Source: UBA5420 sp964485345
GTDB taxonomy: Bacteria > Bacillota > Limnochordia > Darwinibacteriales > Darwinibacteriaceae
Direction: 5' to 3'
Assembly (NCBI GenBank): GCA_964485345.1
Contig: CAZAJB010000043.1
Span: 1-18,683, forward strand
Length of the DNA: 18,683 bases
This document shows positions 1-8,296 of this stretch, in pieces. The notes below the pieces were generated by a model. The model was not told where the DNA came from, did not search any database, and was given only the letters and a program-made list of their open reading frames with translations. How positions within the stretch are numbered: position 1 is the stretch's first letter; the number at the start of each line of letters is the position of its first letter. The position numbers were made by a program, and so were the translations under genes.

Positions 1-46
1 TTGCCCGTACCCTTACAAGAAAACCTGTAGGTACAACACTTTTTCG

Positions 47-84
47 AGCCCATGGGGGACAAATGTCCTTGTCGTGGGCTTTTT
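47..84 (+). terminator. Terminator-like hairpin at left edge
   Basis: The outer arms AGCCCA (47-52) and TGGGCT (75-80) pair, and inside them GGACA and TGTCC pair around a short AA loop. The structure is followed directly by TTTT. This fits an intrinsic terminator of a + strand transcript entering from the left, with internal mismatches between the two stems. A second small hairpin (GTACC...GGTAC, about 8-33) lies just upstream, so the pair could instead be part of a leader RNA. No gene upstream is visible to decide between these. Confidence 0.5.
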
Positions 85-287
85 CGCTATTTCGCTGTGC
101 CTATCACTGTACAATGCAAGTCCACGCTCTTTATTCAATTTAGAAGAGCTGGTCAAAAAATCGATGGAGCGTCACAAGCATAATATGCAAATTCGCTGGT
201 TTTGAAACAAAATAGGTTAATTTTCGCGATATAGAATACGGTAGGAGCATGAACCGTCTTTTATTATGCAATATTTCACATGTCGGC
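85..287. other. Intergenic stretch without recognisable gene
   Basis: About 200 bases between the left terminator and the operator patch. Short open frames of about 40 codons exist in two + strand frames but lack a ribosome binding site and overlap the terminator hairpin. I see no tRNA, riboswitch consensus, repeat array or convincing promoter. The AT-rich segment near 200-240 contains weak -10-like hexamers (TAGAAT at 232-237) without a matching -35. Confidence 0.5.
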
Positions 288-308
288 TTTGCGCAATAAT
301 TGCGCATT
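288..308. promoter_or_regulatory. Upstream palindromic operator candidate
   Basis: A perfect palindrome at 290-306: TGCGCAAT, one central base, then ATTGCGCA. It carries the octamer TTGCGCAA followed, after three bases, by a second near-copy. The same octamer is used in the palindrome at 421-443, so both probably bind one regulator, most simply the LacI-family protein encoded two genes downstream. A weaker half-site (TCGCGCAA, 321-328) lies between them. The assignment to LacI is inference from proximity and symmetry. Confidence 0.55.
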
Positions 309-387
309 CAAGGTCATAAGTCGCGCAATTTAGCACAAGTATTTTTAATTAAAGGGAGGAAAAACGCGTATTTGGCAGAAGTATATA

Positions 388-416
388 TCGACATAACAAC
401 GAAATACAATTACATT
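388..416 (+). promoter_or_regulatory. Candidate sigma-A promoter of the operon
   Basis: TCGACA at 388-393 matches five of six bases of the -35 consensus. It is separated by exactly 17 bases from TACATT at 411-416, which matches four of six bases of the -10 consensus. The predicted transcription start (about 423) falls inside the palindrome at 421-443, which is the geometry expected of repressor-controlled initiation. The leader would be about 40 bases to the ATG at 465. No other promoter with correct spacing was found upstream, but the -10 is weak. Confidence 0.4.
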
Positions 417-420
417 ACAC

Positions 421-443
421 AGTTTGCGCAAATTGCGCAAACT
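421..443. promoter_or_regulatory. Main operator: 23-bp perfect palindrome
   Basis: Eleven-base arms AGTTTGCGCAA and TTGCGCAAACT pair perfectly around one central base. Internally it contains two copies of the self-complementary octamer TTGCGCAA at 424-431 and 433-440. It directly follows the candidate -10 box and would cover the transcription start. LacI-family proteins bind such palindromes as dimers, and the regulator gene at 1410 lies in the same operon, suggesting autoregulation and sugar-induced derepression. Confidence 0.65.
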
Positions 444-464
444 TTGCCAGGTGGGATATGGATT

Positions 465-1379
465 ATGAAACAAGCTTGCACAGAACTCTTGCAGGAGTAT
501 GATCGGCATCGACAAGTCCTAAAATCTGAAAAGCTTATATTTAATGGAGTTACAAAGCAAGATGTGTACAACATTGCCGCTCCCTTACTTGAGGGTGAAG
601 AGTGGATTATTCCTGCTCGAGTAGAACCCCGCTCTTCAGAAAATTCCCAAGTGATGTTCTTTCGGCAACATGAAGACAAGTGGATGCTAGCCACCGATCT
701 TCCTCAGTTTAATTTGCAAGATCCCTTTTGGACACACATCCACGACGAACTAGTTTTCGGGGGTGTGGAGATTTTCCCCCATCCGATGATCACCGATGCT
801 CTTAGTTGGCGCACAAAATTCTATCGGGGAGCTAATCTAAGCAATCTCGAATATTTTGCTTCTGGGCCAGATGGAATGAAAGATATTCGCTTGGCGGAGT
901 TACCAGACGGTTCTATAGCTGTATTCACCCGTCCCCAGGGAGAGGTGGGCGGTCGAGGCACCATTGGTTATACGCAAATCGCCAGTTTAAACGAGTTAAC
1001 TCCGCAGACTATTATGGATGCTACCTTGTTAGAACAGTTTGTTCCTGAGGAGTGGGGGGGCGCCAACGAAGTACACTTGTTAGCAGATGGAGCGTTAGGT
1101 GTGGTAGGGCACATTGCTCATTTCGATCAATCGGGCGCTCGCCATTATTATGGTATGACTTTTGTTTTTGATCCTATCCAAAGACAGGCCAGCCCCATGC
1201 AGATAATTGGTACTCGCAGTGACTTTCCTAGTGGTGCTAGTAAACGCCCGGATTTACAAGATGTGTTATTTAGTGGTGGCTTAATGCGGTTGAAAGATGG
1301 AACAGCTTGGCTCTATGCCGGCCTTAGTGATGCAGAGGCGGGTCGGATTTTGATTCCAGATCCCTTTGGTAATAGATAA
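465..1379 (+). CDS. DUF1861 (MTP-1 family) beta-propeller protein
   Basis: A 304-residue protein that I assign to the DUF1861 family by its overall pattern: a DVYNI start region, a KDIRL...GSIAVFTRPQG core, EWGGANEVHLL, and a KRPDLQDVLFSGGL/YAGLSDAEAGRI C-terminus. Family members are five-bladed propellers related to the GH43/GH32/GH68/GH130 fold; enzymatic function is not established as far as I know. There is no signal peptide, so it is cytoplasmic. The ATG at 465 is chosen because it has an AGGTGGG ribosome site at 449-455 and matches the usual family N-terminus. The open frame continues upstream to a TTG at 300 but would then include the promoter and operator. As first gene, next to GH130, it may help process imported mannosides (inference). 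Confidence 0.75.
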   Translation: MKQACTELLQEYDRHRQVLKSEKLIFNGVTKQDVYNIAAPLLEGEEWIIPARVEPRSSENSQVMFFRQHEDKWMLATDLPQFNLQDPFWTHIHDELVFGGVEIFPHPMITDALSWRTKFYRGANLSNLEYFASGPDGMKDIRLAELPDGSIAVFTRPQGEVGGRGTIGYTQIASLNELTPQTIMDATLLEQFVPEEWGGANEVHLLADGALGVVGHIAHFDQSGARHYYGMTFVFDPIQRQASPMQIIGTRSDFPSGASKRPDLQDVLFSGGLMRLKDGTAWLYAGLSDAEAGRILIPDPFGNR

Positions 1380-1409
1380 AACAGAAAGATGAGGACAGGG
1401 GGATTTGTT

Positions 1410-2429
1410 GTGGCAGTAACCTTAAAAGATATCGCGGCAAAATTAGACCTATCGGTCACCACTGTATCCCGGGCTTTAACAGGGCAGGGGAGGATTAGCC
1501 AGCAGACTCGCCAGCAAGTTATGGAAAAAGCCCACGAGATGGGATATGACTTTAAACCAGCTAAAAGTGATATAGCCTTAAAGAATATTTGCATTGTATT
1601 CAATGCTAGACTTCAGTCTCTTCCGGCAGATCCCTTTTATGGCACTGTGATGGTTGGTGTGGAAAATGAGTGCCAAAAATATGGATATAAAGTATTCTTC
1701 CAGACGATCGCCCACTCTGATGATAGTAGCCTGTGGGAATTGCACAAAAGTGGGCATCTTGATGGCTTGATCTTCGTGGGGGCTGACGTTTATGCAGGTA
1801 TTATCCAACAGGCAAAATCCTATGATATTCCCGCTGTTTTAGTCGATAACTGGTTGCCAGATATGACAGTGGATTGTGTGGTGACAGACAATCGAGGAGG
1901 AATTATGCGCTTGGTAAATTATCTTGTCAGTCAAGGCCATGAGCGAATTGGGTTTATTGGCGGACCTCTCTCTCACCGTTCGTTACAAGAACGTTACGAT
2001 GGTTACCGGGCTGCTCTTCGAGAAAACGGGATTGTTCGCAAGCATGAGTGGGGCTGGATCCACTCTGAACCCGGACCACAAGTGGATCAAGGGCGTGAGG
2101 GGATGGAGGCCTTACTGGAGCGCGGGATGCCTGTGACTGCCATTATCACTGATAACGACAGCACAGCCCTTGGAGTGCTCCAAGCATGTGACTCTGCAGG
2201 AATAAAAGTACCAGAGGATCTTTCTTTAGTTGGTTTTGATAATGTGGAACTAAGTGAGTATGTCAATCCGCCTCTCACCACGGTTCATATTCACAAACAT
2301 CGCATGGGGGCTATGGCAGCCCGACGGTTACATGAACTGTTAGTAAACAAAGATGCTGATGTCCCTTTGCGAATTACCTTGGGAACAGAATTAATCATTC
2401 GCAAATCAGTAAAACAGTTGCAAAAATAG
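1410..2429 (+). CDS. LacI-family transcriptional regulator
   Basis: A 339-residue repressor-type regulator. Residues 3-23 form the classic LacI helix-turn-helix (VTLKDIAAKLDLSVTTVSRAL), followed by the hinge region and a periplasmic-binding-protein-like sugar sensor domain from about residue 60 to the end (QGHERIGFIGGP, ITDNDSTALGVLQA, LSLVGFDNVELSEYVNPPLTTV). The GTG at 1410 is preferred over an ATG at 1389: it has a well-spaced AGGGGGA site (about 1396-1402) and yields the standard short N-terminus before the helix-turn-helix. It lies 30 bases after the DUF1861 gene and 13 before the GH130 gene. It probably binds the GCGCAA palindromes upstream of 465 and thus controls its own operon; the inducer is presumably a product of the degraded glycan. 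Confidence 0.92.
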   Translation: MAVTLKDIAAKLDLSVTTVSRALTGQGRISQQTRQQVMEKAHEMGYDFKPAKSDIALKNICIVFNARLQSLPADPFYGTVMVGVENECQKYGYKVFFQTIAHSDDSSLWELHKSGHLDGLIFVGADVYAGIIQQAKSYDIPAVLVDNWLPDMTVDCVVTDNRGGIMRLVNYLVSQGHERIGFIGGPLSHRSLQERYDGYRAALRENGIVRKHEWGWIHSEPGPQVDQGREGMEALLERGMPVTAIITDNDSTALGVLQACDSAGIKVPEDLSLVGFDNVELSEYVNPPLTTVHIHKHRMGAMAARRLHELLVNKDADVPLRITLGTELIIRKSVKQLQK

Positions 2430-2442
2430 CAGGAGGCATTTT

Positions 2443-3354
2443 ATGTTTAAATTACGTCGTTTATCTAAACAACCGATTTTAGAACCAATTGCTGAACATC
2501 CTTGGGAAAGGGCTGCTGTTTTTAATTGCGGTGTAACGCTCTATCAAGGCAAGGTTCACATGATCTATCGGGCTTCCGATCGTGATTTCTCTGTTTTAGC
2601 CCACTCTGAGCCGGATAAAAGGCATAAATTCACTTCGTCGTTTGGCTATGCAGTAAGTGATGACGGGATCAACTTTACCCGGGAAACGCAACCCATTTAT
2701 ATGGGAGAAGGCGCGCAAGAAGCTTGGGGCGTGGAAGACCCCCGCATCAGTAAAATAGGCGATACATTTTATATGCTCTATACGACCTTTGGGGGTAGAG
2801 CCTGGGATGATCATAGGATCGCGATGGCTTCATCGAAAGATTTGCGTACTTGGCAACGGCATGGGGTTATCCTTGATGAGCCTAATAAGGATGCTGGTTT
2901 TCTTGAAGAGAAAATAAACGGAAAATACATGCTCTTCCACCGAAGACTACCCCATATTTGGGCGGCATTTTCCGCTGACTTACAGGACTGGGAAGAACAC
3001 CAGATCATTATGAAGACTATCCCTGGTGGGTGGGAGGAAAATAAGATTGGGATTGCGGGACAACCGATTCGCATTCGCCAAGGCTACCTCATGCTTTATC
3101 ATGCCGTCGATAATGAAAAGAACTATCGTTTAGGCGCCGCCCTTTTAGATGGTAAGGATCCTACCAAAGTTGTGCAACGTTTGCCAGAACCCATCCTTGA
3201 GCCAGAACTGGAATGGGAAAAAGTTGGGCATGTACCCAATGTAGTATTTAGTTGTGGGCAAGTTATTAAAGATGACTTCCTTTTCGTCTACTATGGTGGA
3301 GCAGATGAAGTAATTGGGGTGGCTGGGATTGAACTGAATAAAATCGTCTTTTAG
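2443..3354 (+). CDS. GH130 beta-mannoside phosphorylase-like enzyme
   Basis: A 303-residue five-bladed propeller protein. The GH130 signature GVEDPR (residues 96-101) carries the presumed general-acid aspartate D99. Residues that in GH130 phosphorylases contact phosphate appear conserved: an arginine in the IYRAS strand (43), arginines in FHRRLPHIW (167-168), a lysine in WEENKIG (201) and a histidine in LMLYH (220). This favours a phosphorylase over the hydrolytic GH130 subgroups. VPNVVF (264-269) and YYGGAD (283-288) complete the pattern. The length of about 300 resembles mannooligosaccharide or beta-1,2-mannoside phosphorylases rather than the longer mannosyl-glucose type, but linkage cannot be assigned. 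A perfect AGGAGG site lies at 2431-2436. There is no signal peptide. It would release mannose 1-phosphate from imported beta-mannosides in the cytoplasm. Confidence 0.88.
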   Translation: MFKLRRLSKQPILEPIAEHPWERAAVFNCGVTLYQGKVHMIYRASDRDFSVLAHSEPDKRHKFTSSFGYAVSDDGINFTRETQPIYMGEGAQEAWGVEDPRISKIGDTFYMLYTTFGGRAWDDHRIAMASSKDLRTWQRHGVILDEPNKDAGFLEEKINGKYMLFHRRLPHIWAAFSADLQDWEEHQIIMKTIPGGWEENKIGIAGQPIRIRQGYLMLYHAVDNEKNYRLGAALLDGKDPTKVVQRLPEPILEPELEWEKVGHVPNVVFSCGQVIKDDFLFVYYGGADEVIGVAGIELNKIVF

Positions 3355-3372
3355 AGGGAGCGATCGATAATT

Positions 3373-5382
3373 GTGCAAACTATCCCCCAAGTGGAGTTGG
3401 CCTATATTGAGCAATTCCCCGAAATTCCCAGACCATTACGGGGGCGGAATTGGACTAAAATAGCCCAAAGCTATGCGCGTTTAGTTTTTTCAGAAGAAAC
3501 AAAGGGACTGGATCAACCCCTCTTAAAAATAACTCAGCTTTCGCAACCCACTCGTGGCGGATACCGCGGTGCTGTTTTTAATATCCCAAGTTACGTCGGG
3601 CGCAATGGGCAACAGGCAGAAGCTCTGACTTGCTTAGGTGCCTTAGTTGGCGGAGGATTAGCAGGATTTGACTTGACTAGATTTCAGGGTCGCAATTGGG
3701 TAGCCCTGGCTGATGCTTATTATACAGAGATTAATGGTCATGGTTTAGTACTCAATCAAATAGACTCTGCGCAAACAAGTGGAACATTTTGGTATGATAT
3801 CTTTCCTAGTTGTTTATATTTTCATCTGGATGCTTTAAATCCTAGCAATTCCGAACGGCGCAAAAAGATGCGCCAGATTGCTAGTAGCTGGCTCCAAGCT
3901 ATCCCTCACTTGAAGCATAACTTCGAACATACAGGCTTTGATTTTTACAAGATGCAACCATGTGATTCAGATTTTTGGGTAGAACCAGATGCCGCTATTG
4001 GCCTTGCTTACTTGTTTTACGTATCCTATGTTTTGTGGGGAGATGCAGAGTATCTACAAGCATCCTTGGATTGTATGACAGAAATGGCAAACTACCCAGA
4101 TAATCCTTATTATGAGATCCTTGGTTCTTATGGACCTTGCCTAGCTGCACGTTTGAATGCTGAGCAAAGTACAGATTTTCCCATCGAGAAATTTCTTAGT
4201 TATGTCTTTGATTTTTCATCGGCGGCGCGCCCGGGATGGGGAATCATCCAAGACCGTTGGGGTGATTATGATGCCCATGGACTCGCTGGTAGTACTACTG
4301 ATTCAAATGGCTATGCTTTTGCAATGAATACCTTTGTTACTGCAGGTCTCATTGCACCTATGGTGAGGTATGCACCCCAATATGCCCGTTCAATCGCTAA
4401 ATGGCTTCTTCATGTCTATGTCAACAGTAACTTGTTTTTCCCTGACGATCTGCCTCCCGAAATGCAACGAAATCATGCTTGGACTCAGGCTACAGGGATT
4501 GAGAACATTTGTTATGAAGGGGTGCGCCATCAAGGAAAGACAGTTCCCTATGCTACAGGGGATCAGCCTGGTTTTTTTAATCCCTATGGCGCTTGGTCAG
4601 TAGGTTTTCTTGGCGGCCTATTTACGGAGACGAACGTTCCCGGAATTCTAAGGATTGATCTAGTGCGAACCGAATTTCATGGTCCTGCCTCTTATCCTAC
4701 GTACTTGCTCCATAATCCATACAATCAACGGCAACTTGTAGAAATAGACTGGGAGAACCCTGGTCAGGATCAAGCAGTCGATGTATTTGATTTGGTCTCG
4801 CAGCATTTCATTACCACAAAAGTTCGCGATCGGTTGCGAATTGAGTTAGCACCTGACCAAGCTGCAGTTCTCGTGATTCTCCCTGGGGAATTTGCGGATG
4901 AGATTCTAGAAGGTTGCAGAGTGCGAAATGGAGTCACTTATGCCTACCCAGTGAAGTCAAAAGATGCATTGCAACGCATTCCTTTACCTACTGGGCATTT
5001 GGCTTTCGCCAAGCCGGTTAGAGTTTCATCTGCTTTAGAAACAGCATTTTCCGGTAAGGGAGCGGTTGATGGTGACTGGGGTACTGCGTGGCAACCGGCG
5101 CCTAACGATCGGAGGCCGTGGATCAGCGTTGATTTTGAAAGCATACAGTTAGTGAGGCGCCTGAAATTGCGTTGGAAAAGGGATCTTCATCCCGCATCCT
5201 ATGTAATTTCTATATCGCAGGATGAAAAACATTGGGTAGAACTTAGCAAAATATCTGGTGGATCGCCAGGTCTTAACCAAATTATCCTTTCCCAACCAAT
5301 AGAAGCAAATTATCTAAAAGTTAGTTGTATACCCAAAAGCTCTAGTCGCCAATGTGCCTTGGTTGAGCTGGAGGTTTATTAA
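3373..5382 (+). CDS. Uncharacterised cytoplasmic protein with C-terminal discoidin domain
   Basis: A 669-residue protein in two parts. Residues about 1-540 are rich in predicted helices and aromatic residues (TSGTFWYDIFPSCLYF, FDLTRFQGRNW, GDYDAHGLAGSTTDSNG), reminiscent of an alpha/alpha-barrel glycosidase or lyase, but I do not recognise the family. Residues about 541-669 form an F5/8 type C (discoidin, CBM32-like) domain, with GAVDGDWGTAWQ and the closing LVELEVY strand. No signal peptide is visible, so the carbohydrate-binding module would act in the cytoplasm, which is unusual. The start is GTG 3373; its GAGGGAG site (3354-3360) is about 12 bases away, longer than normal, so the start is less certain. 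It sits between GH130 and the transporter genes, so a role in breaking down the imported glycan is likely. Confidence 0.65.
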   Translation: MQTIPQVELAYIEQFPEIPRPLRGRNWTKIAQSYARLVFSEETKGLDQPLLKITQLSQPTRGGYRGAVFNIPSYVGRNGQQAEALTCLGALVGGGLAGFDLTRFQGRNWVALADAYYTEINGHGLVLNQIDSAQTSGTFWYDIFPSCLYFHLDALNPSNSERRKKMRQIASSWLQAIPHLKHNFEHTGFDFYKMQPCDSDFWVEPDAAIGLAYLFYVSYVLWGDAEYLQASLDCMTEMANYPDNPYYEILGSYGPCLAARLNAEQSTDFPIEKFLSYVFDFSSAARPGWGIIQDRWGDYDAHGLAGSTTDSNGYAFAMNTFVTAGLIAPMVRYAPQYARSIAKWLLHVYVNSNLFFPDDLPPEMQRNHAWTQATGIENICYEGVRHQGKTVPYATGDQPGFFNPYGAWSVGFLGGLFTETNVPGILRIDLVRTEFHGPASYPTYLLHNPYNQRQLVEIDWENPGQDQAVDVFDLVSQHFITTKVRDRLRIELAPDQAAVLVILPGEFADEILEGCRVRNGVTYAYPVKSKDALQRIPLPTGHLAFAKPVRVSSALETAFSGKGAVDGDWGTAWQPAPNDRRPWISVDFESIQLVRRLKLRWKRDLHPASYVISISQDEKHWVELSKISGGSPGLNQIILSQPIEANYLKVSCIPKSSSRQCALVELEVY

Positions 5383-5410
5383 AACTCATTTCCAGAAAGG
5401 ATGGGCAAAA

Positions 5411-8296
5411 GTGAACCGTTACGGACACAACACTAAAATTAACTTTACTATCTTAATGCTTGTCCTAGTCGTTATGGGCATAGTGTGTCCAGATGTAACT
5501 TTTAGCCGTGAAATCCGTTATCATGAGTATCTGCATAGCCTGAATAAGATCGCACGCCCCAATCTTGAGTTAAGAGTGGACGGAACTGCCATGACAAGAA
5601 CATCTTTGGTTACATTAGACACTCATGGAAACGCCCTTTTGGAAGAAGAAGGCTATATCGAATGGACAGTAGATGTGCCTGCTACCGGTCTTTACAATAT
5701 AACCCTCGTGTATTACCCTGTGCAGGGTCGCGGAACCAGTATGGAGCAAGAGATCTTAATTAATGGCGAACGTCCTTTTGCAGAAGCCCGTTATTTGATC
5801 TTCCACCGCATCTTCGGCGATGCTGGCCCAATTGTCCGCGATAGTTTGGGTAATGAGATACGTCCTGCTCAAGTGGAATATCCAGCCTGGCAAAGGCAAC
5901 CGCTAATGGATTCGCGCGGTTACACTCAAGAACCATTTTTGTTCTATCTTGCCCGAGGGCCGAACACAATTCGCTTAATAGCTCATCAAGAACCGATGGT
6001 AATCGGGGAGTTAATTATTGGCCAGGTTGCGCAGCCTGTTGCCTATCATGAGGCTGCAACCACATGGCCTGAGCACCATGCAACTGGTGTGCTTGTGAAG
6101 ATCCAAGGAGAAGAGGCTCTCTATCGCTCTCATTCGACCTTGTTTCCCATCTCAGATACGGGCGATCCCACTATGGAACCCTATCATCCAGCTGAAATAC
6201 GCCTCAATTCTATCGGAGGGTGGCGCTTTAATCAACCAGGCCAATGGATTACGTGGGAGTTTACTGTGCCCCAATCGGGATTATATAAGATCGCCTTTAA
6301 GGCAAAACAGAATATTCGCCGCGGTATCTCTAGTAATCGGCGTGTATTGATTAATGGTGAGGTTCCTTTTTCCGAACTTAATGCAGTCGAATTTCCCTAT
6401 TCAACGAGTTATCAAATGCACGTCTTAGGAGATCAGAACGAACCTTATTTGATTTACTTAGATGAGGGCGATCATGAAATAACTCTCGAAGTTGTCTTAG
6501 GTGATCAGGCAGACTTAGTTCAGGCTGTAGAAGAGAGTCTATATCAACTTAACACCATTTATCGGGCAATCATTATGGTGGTATCCCCCGATCCTGATCC
6601 TTTGCGAGATTATCAATTGGCAGAGCGGATTCCTGAGGTTTTAGTGCAAATGGCGAAGGAAGCAGAAATTCTCCATGGGATCGCTGACCAGATGGAAGAA
6701 ACTACAGGCCAACGCGGTGGCCATATGCTCACAGTGCGCAATTTAGCTTTGCAACTAGAGAGTATGGCACAGGCGCCCGAATCAATTCAAGTCCGCTTAA
6801 GCGAGTATCGGGACAATCTAAGTGCTTTAGGTACTTGGATATTGCAAACGATGGAACAACCCCTCCAAATCGATTACTTTCTAGTGGCAAGTCCTGAACA
6901 AAAACTACCCCCGGCAGCACCAACCATGGGGCAAACTGCCCGGCATGAACTCGCAAAACTGATTGCTTCGTTTACTCATGACTACAGCTCTCTTGGTGAT
7001 GTAGGGGATGTTGCGGGTGAGCGTACAGTTAAGGTATGGATTGGTACGGGGCGGGATCAAGCTCAAGCTCTCAAGACCATTATTGAGGACAGCTTTACTC
7101 CGCAAACAGGAATTCGGGTTGATTTAGAACTTGTGAACATGAATATTCTTCTCCAAGCAACCCTTGCTGGCCAGGGCCCTGATGTGGCTTTAGGTGTGGA
7201 TCCTTCCCAACCAATGAACTTTGGGTTGCGAGGGGCGGTATTAAATTTAGCAGATCTACCTGATTATCCTGAAATTGGCGATCGTTTTTATCCAGCATCT
7301 TTAGAACCGTTTACCTTTCGCAACAGTGTCTACGCCCTTCCTGAACAGCTACCTTTCTTTATGCTATTTTATCGCCAGGATATCCTCAATGAATTGGGAC
7401 TCACTATTCCCCAGACTTGGGATGATGTGTTACATATCATCCCAGAACTCCAGAAAGATAACATGAACTTTGGGTTACCTTATACAGAAATTAATCGTAA
7501 CGTAGGGGGAAATATTGGTGAAGCTCCTGCAGGGGGCGGTAGTCTTTCGGCTAGCCAAGGGGTCTTGAGCTTCCTCATGTTGCTTAACCAACAAGGGATC
7601 GAATTGTTTGCTGAAGATGCTGTTCAAACAAATCTCCATACCCAAGCTGCCTTTATTGCTTTTCAGTTTTGGACTGATCTATATGAACTGTATGATCTAC
7701 CAGTAGAGTATAATGCGGAAAACCGATTTCGCCTTGGAGAAATGCCTCTGTTGATCGCACCATATACGCTTTATAATACCCTGACCGTTTTTGCTCCTGA
7801 GCTTAGAGGTGAATGGGGATTCGCTCCGGTTCCTGGTGTCATGCAATCTGATGGCACAATTGATCGGACTGTGCCTGCAAGTGGAACAGCAAGCGTAATC
7901 TTAAGCAGTGCGGCAGACAAAGACGCTGCCTGGGAATTTCTGAAATGGTGGACAGGGGCAGATGTGCAAACCCGGTATGCACTAGATTTGGAAGCATTAA
8001 TGGGTACGGCTGCCCGTTATCCAACCGCAAATCCAGAGACACTACGTAATTTACCATGGCCGATCGAAGATTACCGGAAACTGCAGGAACAACTTGCCTG
8101 GGTGCAAGGCGTTCCAGAAGTCCCGGGAGGCTACATGGTTGGCCGCCATTTAGACAACGCATTCCGCAGGGTTGTGGAGCAACAGGCACCAATTAGAGAA
8201 ACCCTCTTGGATTACAATCGGGTGATGAATGATGAGATCACTTCAAAACGGGATGAATTAGGTGTTAATAAACGGGAAGGGGCGAATGGGCCATGA
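5411..8296 (+). CDS. Giant solute-binding protein with duplicated beta-sandwich modules
   Basis: A 961-residue exported protein. After an N-terminal hydrophobic signal (about residues 10-31) come two beta-sandwich-like, possibly carbohydrate-binding modules (about 80-205 and 265-365). They share an ILINGERPF/VLINGEVPF strand and a QEPFLFYL/NEPYLIYL strand, so they look like a tandem duplication. A helical linker (about 370-505) leads to a complete family 1 extracellular solute-binding domain (about 539 to the end), seen in QATLAGQGPDVALG, FRNSVYALPEQLPFFMLFYRQDIL, IPQTWDDVL and AAWEFLKWWTG. Ordinary sugar-binding proteins have about 420 residues. GTG 5411 is chosen over an upstream GTG at 5354, because it has an AAAGGATG site and gives a normal signal peptide. 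The last codon overlaps the next permease start (ATGA), so it is probably that importer's binding protein. Confidence 0.85.
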   Translation: MNRYGHNTKINFTILMLVLVVMGIVCPDVTFSREIRYHEYLHSLNKIARPNLELRVDGTAMTRTSLVTLDTHGNALLEEEGYIEWTVDVPATGLYNITLVYYPVQGRGTSMEQEILINGERPFAEARYLIFHRIFGDAGPIVRDSLGNEIRPAQVEYPAWQRQPLMDSRGYTQEPFLFYLARGPNTIRLIAHQEPMVIGELIIGQVAQPVAYHEAATTWPEHHATGVLVKIQGEEALYRSHSTLFPISDTGDPTMEPYHPAEIRLNSIGGWRFNQPGQWITWEFTVPQSGLYKIAFKAKQNIRRGISSNRRVLINGEVPFSELNAVEFPYSTSYQMHVLGDQNEPYLIYLDEGDHEITLEVVLGDQADLVQAVEESLYQLNTIYRAIIMVVSPDPDPLRDYQLAERIPEVLVQMAKEAEILHGIADQMEETTGQRGGHMLTVRNLALQLESMAQAPESIQVRLSEYRDNLSALGTWILQTMEQPLQIDYFLVASPEQKLPPAAPTMGQTARHELAKLIASFTHDYSSLGDVGDVAGERTVKVWIGTGRDQAQALKTIIEDSFTPQTGIRVDLELVNMNILLQATLAGQGPDVALGVDPSQPMNFGLRGAVLNLADLPDYPEIGDRFYPASLEPFTFRNSVYALPEQLPFFMLFYRQDILNELGLTIPQTWDDVLHIIPELQKDNMNFGLPYTEINRNVGGNIGEAPAGGGSLSASQGVLSFLMLLNQQGIELFAEDAVQTNLHTQAAFIAFQFWTDLYELYDLPVEYNAENRFRLGEMPLLIAPYTLYNTLTVFAPELRGEWGFAPVPGVMQSDGTIDRTVPASGTASVILSSAADKDAAWEFLKWWTGADVQTRYALDLEALMGTAARYPTANPETLRNLPWPIEDYRKLQEQLAWVQGVPEVPGGYMVGRHLDNAFRRVVEQQAPIRETLLDYNRVMNDEITSKRDELGVNKREGANGP

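Noticed and set aside
52..177. Small + strand open frames of about 40 codons near the left edge
   Set aside because: They start inside the terminator hairpin, have no ribosome binding site, and two frames are open at once, as expected by chance.
300..464. Upstream extension of the DUF1861 frame to a TTG at 300 or a TTG at 372
   Set aside because: The extension would include the candidate promoter and the 23-bp palindrome, adds residues that do not resemble the family N-terminus, and the ATG at 465 has its own ribosome site. An AAAGGGAGG at 351-359 precedes the TTG at 372, so it was considered, but the spacing is long.
5354..5410. GTG at 5354 as start of the giant binding protein
   Set aside because: It would overlap the preceding gene and place 19 charged and aromatic residues ahead of the signal peptide; GTG 5411 has a suitable ribosome site and gives a normal signal sequence.
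6728..6750. GCGCAATTTAGC sequence resembling the partial operator half-site at 321-335
   Set aside because: It lies inside the coding region of the giant binding protein, lacks the palindromic partner and is best explained by coincidence.
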